From Rhipicephalus microplus (lineage: Eukaryota > Arthropoda > Arachnida > Ixodida > Ixodidae), in the NCBI RefSeq assembly GCF_043290135.1, contig NW_027464588.1, forward strand, positions 7,696,001-7,760,000: a stretch of DNA of 64,000 nucleotides, read 5' to 3'. The position numbers were made by a program, and so were the translations under genes. The notes below the pieces were generated by a model that saw only the letters and a list, made by a program, of their open reading frames with translations, was not told the origin of the DNA and searched no databases. Positions 43,202 through 54,320 of the stretch are shown here, piece by piece. How positions within the stretch are numbered: position 1 is the stretch's first letter; the number at the start of each line of letters is the position of its first letter.

Positions 43202-43438
43202 GATTGATATGTGGAGTTTAACGTCCCAAAACGGCCGTGTTAATATAAGAGACGCCGTAAAGGAGAGCACCAGAAATTTCGACCGCGAAGGGCTTTTTAA
43301 CCAGCACCCAAATTTGACCACACGGGCCTACAGCATTTTTGCCTCCTTATAACATGCACCGCCACAGCCGAAACTTGGTCTCTCGACCTCTGAGTCAGTA
43401 GCTGAGTAGTACCTTAGCCACTAGACCACCTTGGCGAG
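43202..43438 (-). mobile_element. SINE family 1, nearly full length
   Basis: Minus orientation, with the tail (ATTGATATGTGG on plus) at the left and the tRNA-like head at the right (plus strand reads TGAGTCAGTAGCTGAGTAGT, then ACCTTAGCCACTAGACCACC, the reverse of an A box). A target duplication was not evident. Confidence 0.85.
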
Positions 43439-43690
43439 GCCTATGTTGCGGTTGTTATGTTCCTTTTTAAGTAACTAAAGTCAGCCTCACCGCCCCCCCC
43501 TTAGGCGCCATTGTGATGGGATTCTTCAAAAGTTTGCTTTCTACGAACTTTGTTGCGTCAGTGACGACAACGTTGTAAGAAAAGTGACGGGGGTTTTTAT
43601 GTTTGCTTTATCAAAACAACACATGAAAGTATACACAAGTATACTATATGGAAACAAACATGATAAAACCCAAAAGTAACAAAAAATGGC

Positions 43691-44031
43691 AGCATATCCA
43701 CGGAGTGAATGATGGAGAGTGGGGCGAAGAATTCGTCCGTTCATTCGTTCTTGCTTCCGTCCGTCCATGCATCCGTCAGTGTGACCATCCATGCATCCTT
43801 CAGCCCGTCCGTGCGTGCGTCTGTTCATGCGTCCGTCCCTGCGTTCATCCATGCAGCCGCCCCTGCGTCCGTTCATGCGTCCATCCATGCATCTGTCTAT
43901 GTGTCCGTTCGTCCATCTATTCAACACTCCAAGTACCACCAACTCACGTCTTTTCATCATATATTCCTCATATAGAAGCACCGCCATCCAACGGACATTC
44001 CAAGGACTAAACGAGAGCTGGCACACGCACA
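43691..44031. repeat. short interspersed element with CCGT/CCAT tetranucleotide array
   Basis: GCATATCCACGGAGTGAATG and GAGAGTGGGGCGAAG at the left resemble the left end of the element at 60.3 kb, and CACCGCCATCCAACGGACAT and ACTAAACGAGAGCTGGC at the right resemble its right half. Between them lies a CCGTCCATGCAT-type imperfect tetranucleotide array (43734-43920). The open frames through the array are repeat artefacts. Confidence 0.65.
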
Positions 44032-44556
44032 CTTTCTTACGGCTTGCGCTTCGGGTCCACTTCCCACCTTTAACCACCTCTAAATCATGGTATATACTAG
44101 TTCACTGTATTCATGGCACTGCGGCCGAACGCTCGCTAAACCTTTCGAAAACCAAAGAGGTTACGCCCAGTGAGTATGATGTAGCAAACTTTTTCAGTCA
44201 GATAGTGCTCAATGTACATGCCTATGGCTGCTGATGGGAAGGAGAATTCGGCTTTTACTTTCTTACGGCTTGTGCTTCGTATCTACTTCCCATTTTTAAC
44301 CACCTCGAGTTCATTCATGGAATATACAAGTTCATTGTATTTATGGCACTGTCGCTCAATGCTCGCTAAACCTTTCTAAAGCTAAGGAGTTTACACCCAG
44401 CGAGTATAACGTAGCAACCCTTTCTTGTCAAATAGTGCTCAATGTACATGCCATTGGCTGCTAATGGTGATCGCAGCCTGTGCGTTAACTAAAAGCCGAA
44501 TGCTCCTGTCTCTCATTCTTCATTAGCAGCCACTGACATGTACATTGAGCACTATT
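44032..44556. repeat. 226-bp direct duplication plus inverted third segment
   Basis: Two direct copies (44032-44237 and 44258-44467) share TTTCTTACGGCTTG, ACTTCCCA, CTCGCTAAACCTTTC and ATAGTGCTCAATGTACATGC, at a period of 226 bp. The end of the unit (44202-44257) reappears inverted at 44490-44556. The second direct copy and the inverted segment can fold on each other. Confidence 0.8.
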
Positions 44557-44560
44557 TTTC

Positions 44561-46919
44561 ATTGTTCAACAACGCACAAAAGAAGTCTCTCACCGGCACC
44601 ACCTTAGAGGTCAAAATGTTATACTTGTTACAGACTACGACGGACGAATGGGTGCCGCTATAATTAGTTTCACTTCTAAAAAAGCAACGCAGATTCTGAG
44701 TCCTAACACGAGATCGTCTCATCGGTGATTGCTTGAAGATTATGCAGGGCTCGTCTACGTAGAAGAGCAGTAACGCGGTATTGTCGACACCACAGAAGTT
44801 TGACGAAGAGTAGGGCAATGCTCAGTTGTATGCACGATTAAACATGTAGGCGAAGACGTGGCCGATCAAGTTAGTCAGACTTCTGCTCGGACGCGCGGAC
44901 CAGGTACCACAATGAAGCACTCTGGCCTACGTCCGATAGTGGGCCTGGTGGTTGCGGAAGCTTGCCGCTGGCTCCGCGGACCGTCGAAGCTTGAGGTGAA
45001 GCGAAGCAGGCCGCCTGGACTCTTCACCTTTTTACCGCTTTCTCCTTGCTTCCGCCCGAAGAAACACCACTTCTGCAATTGCCTGGCACTCCGCTCCACG
45101 CACCCTACTCTCTCCCTTGGCCTTGTGTCCGCATGCTGCTCTCGTTTCTCGTCTACGCCTTTCAAATTAACCACGCATGCTTGCACGTGCACTAGTGTCC
45201 TTATCTTTGTCTTGTACCACCGCAAACATCAGAAAACTGCAGATCCTTAGAACGCTTTTCACATCACTGTTTGTATGTGCGCATGTATATATAGACAAGA
45301 AATATAGAAAAGTTTTCTGGAAGTACAGAAGCTCGATGTCTCTGGCTACGCTACTGGTGCTTTTACTATACAGGCCACTGAAATAACCCCCCCACAAAAA
45401 AAAACGCTGGCTGTAGAATGCTCTTTTGATGATGAGGGATGAGTGTGAATGAAGAACATCCAGTGACGCACTTTTTATTGTCGTGTGACCACGTGGTCAG
45501 TCACACATTTGACTGAACTTGATAAATATGTTGAAGAAAAACAAACATAGAATTTGCATCACGCAAAAAACTCAACAAAGTGAATAAGTAACGTTTCCTG
45601 GCACTTTGACTGCTCTTTACTTCAATACACAGTACAGTAAACTTTTTCATTTACTTGTTCATACGCTCCGCACCAATATCAGCACTTTTAGCGTGTATTC
45701 TTAAAAAAAACGAAACATTTTAATGCGCCAAAGCCACACTCGACGCTCTATAGTGCATCTTCGATGTACTTACTGAAAACTCTACATGTGAGCTAAACCT
45801 CTAAAACATCACACCGGAGGTTCTTCCATCATTACTGCTATCAAAAAGGAAGCCTAAAATGCCTATACTGGCGCACCTTTTTCTCTAATCTTCTGCTTAG
45901 AGATATCATTTGCTGCGTCATTGAAGGTGACGTGAAGTACTATTTCTTTTTAAAGCCGCAGTGAAAATCTAAAAATGTGCCATCGATAGAGAATGAAGGC
46001 AAATTTTGCATAATTTTTTATCATTTCATGCAATAAAAACTATTGTGTATCTTAAACAGAAAAAAAACACCTTTTGAACGGACATTTGTCCCGCGGCGTG
46101 TAGAACTAGCCTAGCAATGCTCCATTGACCACTTTCGGCACAATTACCGCAGCAACACTTGCTGTCAGACCACAGCGATGTTCTCTCTACCTCAAACACT
46201 TAAAAGAAACATCTACGCTATTTTGTTCGGTAATTTGTTACGGCGATAATTTACTCGATACTTGTACTAGTAGAAGAATCGATGCAGACCAATCTGTTCC
46301 ACTGTTGGAGCCATGTTGCCGGTCGCCTTAAGAGTACCGACTGTCGGGGCGGAAACTTTGAGTATAAAAAAGATATCTGAAATAAACTTTTGAGCTAGGT
46401 AGTGTCGTACGAAAAACATCATCACAGTGACAGAAAAGAAAGTCAGCAGAATGAATCACGAAACGAATAGATTCTGGTAACCAGTTATTGCCACGCGCGT
46501 TCCTTATTGAACCCTTGTTTGATTCGGTTTTCGTCCTCGAAGCTTGCCAGCAATGCTCAGCGTGAATTGTGCCTCCCTGTTCGAGAAGGTTCACGATTAC
46601 TGTGCATTGTTCTCTTCATATTGCGTGCAAGACGCAAACAGTCGAGGTTATTCCAAAGCTTTCGCAACGACAAGTGATAACACTGGAATATTCGACGGCA
46701 CATGTATAAATGCCGACGCGCTTCACCGCTTGTTAATTGATCGACGGCCGAGGCTGTGTTCACCACTTTCACTACCAATTTTACTGCTGTAGTTTGATGT
46801 TCAGTTTCCTGTCCACAAGTTCACCCAAACAAAAAGCTTCTCTTTTAGTATGTCACCTACTTCGACGTCATAGACACGTGAAATTTTGTGGAGGTGCTTC
46901 CCGGCCCATGTTCTGTACA
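44561..46919. other. no gene recognised
   Basis: A GC-richer block at 44.85-45.2 kb has overlapping frames on both strands (130 and 116 codons), neither with a recognisable domain. A 14-bp perfect palindrome with a central E-box (TGACCACGTGGTCA) lies at 45486-45499. The rest is AT-rich. Confidence 0.4.
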
Positions 46920-47720
46920 ACGCCTGTAGCAGTGAACCCAGCCCACGTCATGAAGACACCGACACCGTCAGTGACAGTCGAGCCAGCCACAAACTGGAAG
47001 AACTTCCCCCACCCCCCAACCCACACTCGGACCCTTACTTGAGAGAACATGAGCTACGACGACGAAGCAAGCCGCCACGATGACAACACCTACGCAGGCT
47101 ACACCCCTCCTTCTCCACCAGCCAAATGAGCCGCCGAAATTCCGACGGTCATAGTGCGTTTCCGGAGAGCTGGTTGGAAGCGTATGGACAGGTAGCGGTC
47201 TTTAAAAACTAGAACAATGAAAAAAATCTCAGGCATGTGTATACTTCGCCTTAGAAGACGCCGCAAAAACGTGGTTCGAGAACCAAAAGTCGACGATAAA
47301 GTCAAGGAAAGTTTTCCGAACCGGGTTCTTGGTTATTTCCGCCAGCATCATCCGCAAGGAGAAAGCCGAAACTCTTTTTGACTCCTGAGTTCAACAATAC
47401 CCAATGAAAGTGTCATGCACTTGACAGAAGAAATGACCAGACTCTTCCACAATGCAAACCCCGAAATGCCTGAATACAAGCAAGTTTGCTTCCTCATGCG
47501 AGGAGATAAACAGGAGCTTTTTCGCGGGCCTGATGCGGAACCCCTTAACAGTGTACAAAATTTTGTCTCGGAAGCGACTACTATCGAGAAGACCCTGGAC
47601 ACGTGACACACCAGTACAATTGCGATTTGATGCCTCAATTTGCAGATATTCAAGGGCTCTGCTCCACCGACCTGCGTGAAACGGTCAGTGCGATCATGCA
47701 GGTAGAGCTGTGAGAGAGCC
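46920..47720 (+). pseudogene. gag: Ty3/gypsy gag remnant
   Basis: Broken frames retain a tick gypsy Gag pattern: an N-terminal proline-rich part (46930-47100), then KTWFENQKS near 47270, ESVMHLTEEMTRLFHNANPE (47405-47470) and FFAGLMRNPLT (47520), followed by SEATTIEKTLDT (47565). Several stops and shifts separate them. Neither protease nor pol was found downstream, so this is a gag-only relic or its continuation is too decayed to see. Family assignment is from remembered motif order. Confidence 0.6.
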
Positions 47721-47918
47721 CTATTTGCAGATCGTGGAAAAGATAATTTTGGCTGTTATGCAACCTTCCAAACTTTCTGCTCGATTAGCAATGTTCACTC
47801 TCAAATGTTAAGTGTAGAGCTATGAATGCATGCTTACAATAGCAGAAATATTCAATATTCAGAAACGTTCATTACCGAAGAAAAAAAAAACAATATGCAC
47901 TTCTCTTCTGCAAATATG

Positions 47919-48010
47919 GGTGCCTTTCATGCCATTGTCAAACCAGTAAAGGCCTTTCAGGCCATTGTCAAACCCGTAGAGGCACTTTCAGGCCATTGTA
48001 AAACCCATAA
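47919..48010. repeat. three 30-31-bp tandem repeats
   Basis: CAGGCCATTGTCAAACC-type units recur at about 47931, 47961 and 47992. They may belong to an LTR of the adjacent gag remnant, but no LTR boundary was found. Confidence 0.8.
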
Positions 48011-48821
48011 AAGAGTCACACTCGGCACCATATTGCTTACTTTAAACGCAGGACTCATCACTGTCCCAGTTCTTTTGCTCCATAAGCGGTGAGTGGGCTC
48101 GTGCATTCAAAGTTATTACAAGCAAATAAGGAGTCAAATCAAGCCTCATCCAGATTCAAACTCATAACATAGAGCACCAACATTTTTCGCTGTACAACAT
48201 GAAAACTGGTGGCTTCAATTTGTTGAGCCCATTGCGCTGTCGAGAAGTTCGCCACAACTTTGAACATCACTGCATTAGTGCGTTCGGCATGAAAAGAGCC
48301 AGACAGGATGATGGCTTTGCAAAAAGGCTTGTGCCTGTGCGACTTAAAAGGTTTTATTCGGTGAAACTACTGCGTTCTGTCTGCTTAGCCTTTTTTGAAA
48401 GGTAACCCGCTATATCTGCAATTAGAAACATCTCTATCAAGTGGGTGTCCATTGAGTAGCTTTCTATCCCACGAATACTGATTATCATCATTTTGGAGCA
48501 GATCAAAGCAACGCCGTGGTATTTACTGAATTGAAAATTATAACGTTTCGTGGAGTCCCCGTACAAGTATGAAAGACGAACCAGATGTACGCCGAGCGCT
48601 TTCAAAGCAATGTCTGATTACCTTCGTGCATGCTGGAAATGGGAACACAGAGAGCCTGATCAAGTTCAATTTAGTTAATTTTTTGCTGTAGCTTATAGGG
48701 TGATGTACGAATATTGTTTTGCATGTGTGCTCCAGGTGCTTTGAATATTCTAATTACGCATCACTGATCAATGTTGAGGTTAATAAAGAAGCATTTCTTA
48801 GCGATTTTCGTTTCATTCGAT
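48011..48821. other. no gene recognised
   Basis: Short frames without motifs between the gag relic and the RTE fragment. Confidence 0.4.
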
Positions 48822-50125
48822 CTTCATCATCATCATCATCAGCCTGTCTACGTCTACTGCAGAACAAAGGCCTCTCCCATGCTCTGCCAGTTAACCCGGT
48901 CCTGTGCTTGCTGCTGCCAATTTATACCCGCAAACTTCTTCATTTCATCTGCCCACCTAACCTTCTGTCTCCCCCTAACCCACTTTCTTTCTCTAGGAAT
49001 CCAGTTAGTTACTCTTAATGACCAGCGGTTATCCTGTCTACGCGCTACATGCCCGGCCCATGTCCATTTCCTCTTCTTTATTTCAACTATTATATCCTTA
49101 GCCCCCGTTTGTCCCCTAATCCACTCCGCTCTCTTCTTGTCTCTCAAGGTTACACCTACCATTTTTCTTTCTATTGCTCGCTGCGTCGTCCTCAATTTAA
49201 GCTGAACGCTCTTTGTGAGTCTCCAGGTTTCTGCTCCGTTGCTAAGTACCGGCAAAATACAGCTGTTATATACCTTCCCCATAAGGAATAATGGCAATCT
49301 ACGGGTCATAATTTGATAGTGCTTGCCGAATGTGCTCCACCCCATTCTTATTCTTCTAGGCTCTGCGGTTATTACCTGCCCTAAGTAGACATAGTCTTTT
49401 ACAACTTTAAGTGCACTATTACCTATCTCGAAGCGCTGTTCCTTTCCGAGGTTGTTGTACATTACTTTCGTTTTCTGCAGATTAATTTTAAGACTCACCT
49501 TTCTGCTCTCCTTGTGTAACTCCGTAATCATGAGTTGCAATTTGTCCCCTGAGTTACTCAGCAATGCAATGTCATCAGCGAAGCGCAGGTTATTAAAGTA
49601 TTCTCAATTAACTCTTATCCCTAACTGTTCCCATTCTAGGCTTCTGAAAACCTCCTGTAAGCACGCGGTAAATAGCATTGGGGAGATTGTGTCCCCCTGC
49701 CTTACACCCTTCCTGATTGGTATTCTGTTGCTTTCTTTATGAAGCACTATGGTAGCAGTTGATCCCCTGTAGATTTTTTCCAGAATGTTTATATATACTT
49801 CATCTACGCCCTGATTCCGCAGTGTCTGCATGACGGCTGATATTTCTACTGAATCAAACGCCTTCTCGTAATCTATGAAGGCTATGTAAAGTGGTTGGTT
49901 ATACTCCGAGCATTTCTCTATTACCTGATTGATAGTATGAATGTGGTCAATTGTTGAGTAGCCTGTTCGAAATCCTGCTTGTTCCTTTGGTTGATTGAAT
50001 TCTAATGTTTTCTTTACTCTGTTAGCAATTACCTTTGTAATAGCTTGTACACTAGAGAGAGCAAGCTGATCGGCCTGTAATTCTTCAAGTCCTTGTCATC
50101 TCCTTTCTCATGTATCTTACCTATC
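48822..50125 (-). pseudogene. RTE-clade LINE, 5'-truncated (RT and C-terminal part)
   Basis: Minus strand: the fragment starts within RT (KGDDKDLKNYRPISLL near 50100, one frame off), and continues with NQPKEQAGFRTGYSTIDHIH (about 49975), AFIDYEKAFDSVEISAVM (about 49850) and IRKGVRQGDTISPMLFTACL (about 49690). An in-frame TGA at 49604-49606 interrupts it just before FNNLRFADDIALLSN, which holds the FADD catalytic box. The C-terminal part (49564-48854) is open and typical of RTE, with GRQKVRWADEMKKFAG near its end. The 3' end is a short (TGA)n repeat at 48823-48842, the usual RTE tail. Only one nonsense codon and about one shift damage it, so it is fairly young. Confidence 0.88.
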
Positions 50126-50389
50126 TATATATCTATTATCAGCCTAAAAATTTTGGATCTCCTGGCCGTTGCAATATTGGTATTGATACGAAAATTGGTA
50201 CAAAATCATATGACAGTATGACAAGAAAAGGGAAATGTAATAACATGAAAATATTTATATGTATTTCGTGAACGTCATAATTTACACTTCGTCGCCTTGA
50301 TGCTCTGGCAGTTTTTTCATTCACATTACATATTGCAAAACTGGTATGGTGTGGTATGACTCCATGGCGAACAAAACTGACAGACCCTA

Positions 50390-51125
50390 ACGTGTATATT
50401 ATGACATGTTTGTCATAGTTATGAGTTATGACTACACGCTGCGCTAATGGTTTGCTCGTTGTCGTTTTGCTAACTTCAAATTACCCAATTTGGAATTACG
50501 GGACGTGAATGGATGATGAATGTATGTGAGTGGGGCAAACATGATAGTCATGTGATGCATGTAACGTAACAACATGACGACTTTTCACGCTCATGATGCG
50601 CTCTAGGCCGTTTCGCTAGCTTCAAATTTACCAAAGTCGGCACGTGAATAGACAATATGCGTATCATGGGAAACATGACTACATTCTGCGCTACATAGCA
50701 CGCTCATGGCTGTTTCGCTAGCTCCACATATACCAAATTTGATATAACCTGACTTTAATAGACGACGAAGGCAAATGACACGTCCAATCAAGATAATCAC
50801 GGTATACGGATTATGTAAAACATGACTACATGTTACGCTCATAGCGTGCTCGTGGCCATTTCGCTACTTCACATATACCAAGCGTGCTATTACCTGACAT
50901 GAATAGATGACGAAGGTAAATGACACATCCAAAAATAATAGCTATGATAGGCGTGTTATGTAAATTATGACTACGTGCGGGGCTCACTGCGCACTCGCGG
51001 CCGTTTTGCAGATCCACATATACCGAATTTGGTATCACGTGACGTGTAGACGACTAAGGTAAATGACACGTCCAAACATGATAATCATGAGCTGGAAGGC
51101 GTGTACAGCATAGCTTACGTCCACC
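50390..51125. repeat. tandem array, about 146-bp units
   Basis: TATGACTACA/CATGACTACA-type landmarks occur at 50427, 50573, 50674, 50821 and 50966, so the period is 145-147 bp with one unit shortened by about 45 bp. Other shared blocks are GGCCGTTTCGCTAG, CACATATACCAAATTTGG and GGTAAATGACACGTCCAA. Units are diverged. Overlapping minus-strand frames come from the repeat. Confidence 0.8.
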
Positions 51126-52085
51126 TCGTAACGTTGTGCTGATTTTAAAGTGATATATCAAGCTTCATCACTCGTGCTTAGGATATAATCGATTCCTCGC
51201 TTCGTAAAATCTGCCGATTTGTTTTCCTCGTTTGGCTGGCGTTGTTTCTCTTAAAGATAATAGGGCCTAATACTAAAATTGTAACTTATCATTCAATATA
51301 ACGCACAAACTTGTGTTGCGTGGAGTGAAAAAAGATTTCATATGCTTCAAAAACATACAACAATTCGTAATATCAAGGTTGCCAACTGAGTATACAAACG
51401 TAAAATATTAGAAGGAGGCGCCTGATGTTTTCATACCTACTTTCTATATTCACCAGTCATCTATCAATATAAAATTAGGACAGGTCAACTGACACTGATT
51501 TGCACAGTTATATCTCGTCAGCTGGATACACATTGAGCTTCTACGACAAAGCGCACAGGATGATAAACTTATCAGTTTCTCCGTCTGTGAGTAGGTAAAA
51601 CGCAGGGCTGCACCCCCATGATTGACCGCAATCAGCTAGGTGCCGAACATTGCGACAAGTATTACGTGCCTGTTCGCATACATTTTTTCGTTGTTGTGAG
51701 ACACTATGATAGGCAGAAATTGCCTTCCACACTTTAATTTTTCCTACAGATGGCAGCAAGTCTGTACAGGCTGCGATTAAGCTGCGGCTTCTTTGGCATC
51801 GCACGGTACCGCAATAGTTTTGTTATGATCCACCGAAAGTAGTACTCGAGAAGGGACCTCGAGACAAGCTCGGTGGCTACGTTTGCAGTAGGCTTTGTTA
51901 GGTATCATATGCACCTTCATTCTTGATGACCTTTCCTCATCGCGTTGCCTATTATGCAGTCGTAACTTATTCTCTCTGAAACTCTCCCTGATTCTGCGCT
52001 CACCTAAACCAATCAACAAATAAATAAAACAAAGGCGGCTCAGCACTAGCAGTGCTAAGCATAAAGAAAGTATGAAGGTGGGCAG
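51126..52085. other. no gene recognised
   Basis: Two minus-strand frames of 87 and 89 codons (51541-51804, 51777-52046) lack motifs and convincing splice sites. Confidence 0.4.
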
Positions 52086-52290
52086 CTTTTTTACAGTGAA
52101 CGCTCTTATGAGATCACAACTCAGGTCACGCGTGGTGCCGTAGTTGTTCGCCGCCGCCGCCGCCAGTGTCCATAACCACTATCACACGAAATAAAAAGAA
52201 AAATAAGTACCAAGCACACACTGGAGATGCAGCCCTGGTACGCTGTGTGCCAGCCCAGTATTGTACCACTGAGCCATGCCGGTGCTTGGT
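52086..52290 (-). mobile_element. tRNA-derived SINE, family 2, independent insertion
   Basis: On the minus strand the head GGCATGGCTCAGTGGTACAA (A box) is followed by ACTGGGCTGGCACACAGCG, a body with a five-fold GGC expansion (GGCGGCGGCGGCGGCGAAC), CGTGACCTGAGTTGTGATCT and CATAAGAGCG. It shares head, body and end with the copies at 34.5 and 36.4 kb, which shows that head and body move together. Confidence 0.75.
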
Positions 52291-53269
52291 GCTTCTCCGC
52301 AAAAATGTCTTAAGCAGGCTTGATGTCGGGAAGAGAATCACATCAACAGGAGTAATAAAGCTTTTAGAACCGTAAAATATCAACCAGGCATCACACAACG
52401 CGAATAGCGTAACGAGTGGGTTGTCCAATGCTCCTACGCATTACAAAAGCTTGTTCTTGATCATCTAACAACTGTGGCGCATACCCACTCATGGAATCGT
52501 TCCTCATCGTCGTCAGCCACCGCAAGAATCATTCGCACAAAATTTCTTGCAAGTTCTCAGCGGATACCACGGTTCTGAGAAGATTGACGAAGGATACCAT
52601 AGCGAATGCTGGCCTACCAGCTAGCAATCATTTTTAATACATCCGTAGTGGGCACCCAGTAGTGTGTTTGCAGCAGTTACTCAATGAGTGTTTAGAAAAG
52701 GTTCTGAAAGTCGGCTCTTATAGCTCTCGTTGTGAGTGTGGTGCGCGTCCACGCAGGCCAGGCATTTTTTTTCTGTTCCGTTCTTGCCAAGTTCCAGACT
52801 ATCAACAAAGGCTGAATCAGAAATTTTCAGAAGAGACAAGTGAAGCTGGTCGGCAAGCTTAGCGAAAAGCCACTGCAGATGGGAATCCTTTCTCAAGAAT
52901 AGGATCTGTTCACGGGACTGAGTCTGGAGCCACATCCTGCTCTACGGCATAGGAGACGACCTTGGAGGGGCCTGGCGACCGAGAGCGCACGACATCCGAT
53001 CCACGTGGAAGCTGCTCGTCTTTCCGGTGCATTATCTGGTGACGGGGCTGCTGTTATGCCTTGGAGTCTGAACCGAACTTCATTACTACTGCAAAGGCAA
53101 CCGGCGTCAAAACCAGCGAGCGAGCGAGGCTGATGCCATCTCTGGCAACCGCGTCGTACGCAACGCGTGCCAAGCTACCCACGGGTCCGAGTCCAACCCC
53201 ATGATGTAGTCTCCGCCATTAGCCCGGCGTGTCTTACGCAACGCGTTGATTATCACAGGCCCTTGAGTG
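52291..53269. other. no gene recognised
   Basis: No domain-bearing frames. The GC-richer right end (52.9-53.27 kb) may be the outer part of the LTR-like region that follows. Confidence 0.35.
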
Positions 53270-53665
53270 CAATCCATCGGTGGTTCCTGACTGGTGGCTG
53301 CTGACGCAAGGATTGTGGCGTTCCTGATTGGAGTCTGCTGACGCAATGCAAATCGGCGTTCTTTATTGGATGTTGTGGACGTAAGGGTTAGCCGGGGCCT
53401 ATAAGTGACCCGCGTGGAGTGGCGCCAAGCAGCAGACGAGTACGTCACAGCAGACAATGGCGTCAGAGCGCCCGAAGACATCCTGGCTCTTCGAGCTTCT
53501 TAGCCTGATGGCTGCAGTGCAAATAATGCAACGGAAGTACATAAAAGTTGCCTTAACTCACCGTCGCCTTGTCCGCTTCGTCTCTCAGCTCTTCGCATTT
53601 GAAGCCGCGAGCTGAGCAACACACGCTACCCAAAAGTAGTGACCTTGGCGACCCGTGACCTGAAC
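53270..53665 (+). promoter_or_regulatory. LTR-like promoter: CCAAT-type 37-bp repeats, TATA box and PBS-like site
   Basis: Three 37-38-bp repeats (TTCCTGACTGG 53284, TTCCTGATTGG 53321, TTCTTTATTGG about 53359) each hold an ATTGG-like inverted CCAAT element and a CTGACGCAA block. GCCTATAAGTG lies at about 53397. About 240 bp downstream, TTGGCGACCCGTGACCTGAA (53645) resembles a retroelement primer-binding site. Repeats, TATA and PBS in this order suggest the U3-R-U5 of an LTR on the plus strand. No gag/pol was recognised afterwards, and a host promoter is the alternative. Confidence 0.4.
53457..53615 (+). CDS. small ORF (52 codons) downstream of the TATA box, function unknown
   Basis: An ATG at 53457 in favourable context (GACAATGG) lies about 55 bp after the TATA-like GCCTATAAG and opens MASERPKTSWLFELLSLMAA, a hydrophobic stretch, then a basic segment (QRKYIK, THRRLVRF), ending at TGA 53613-53615. 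It could be the first exon or an upstream ORF in an LTR leader. I do not recognise the peptide. Confidence 0.2.
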   Translation: MASERPKTSWLFELLSLMAAVQIMQRKYIKVALTHRRLVRFVSQLFAFEAAS

Positions 53666-54312
53666 GCACTACGCAACAGTAGTGACAGCGGCCCGACCGC
53701 AACAGGGTCCAGTTGTATGTATCCTATGCATGCCTGCAGCTGCCCGATACACAACTTGCGAGACGCACTGGCACACGTAATATACGAGGGCAACGTTGTC
53801 ACGAAAAAATGTAAGGTGATAATTTACACACTATATCTAGACAAGCAACGAGGATTCGCCGCGAGTGAAGCGATCACGGGAAGAACAATTCTGGTATGAA
53901 GGATTCTCCCACCTAGGTTGACCCGAGATTGCGAGCTTCGAAGCACTGTTTAAAAAACTAAAGTTGTCCAATTCGTTTTTCCTTACTCTAAGCCACCGCT
54001 TAGTCACTGAGCAGCTCATACTTATATCCACTTTGAAGCGGAAGCAACTCTAAGGCACACGCATTTTTAGTATCATGTTTGATGTCCGGGCATTCCATTG
54101 CGAAATCTTGAGTAGCTTGTGGATTTCTCGGTGAAGAGACGCCGGAAGTTTAGTAAGTGGTATCTCATGACTCTTCTTTTATTTTTTGGGGGAAATGAAG
54201 ATTCGTTATACTCAATGAAGGCAACTTAGAAATCTACAACACTTTGTATGTAGTGCTGAATGTATTAAATGATACTGAAGAAGATGCATCCTTGAAGGAT
54301 TGTTTGTTGTTG
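53666..54312. other. no gene recognised
   Basis: Short frames only (for example 53639-53899 plus) without motifs. Confidence 0.35.
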
Positions 54313-54320
54313 GCTTGGCC

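Noticed and set aside
43648..44234. Several cysteine/serine-rich plus-strand frames and a 178-codon minus frame
   Set aside because: They translate the CCGT/CCAT tetranucleotide array and give low-complexity peptides in all frames.
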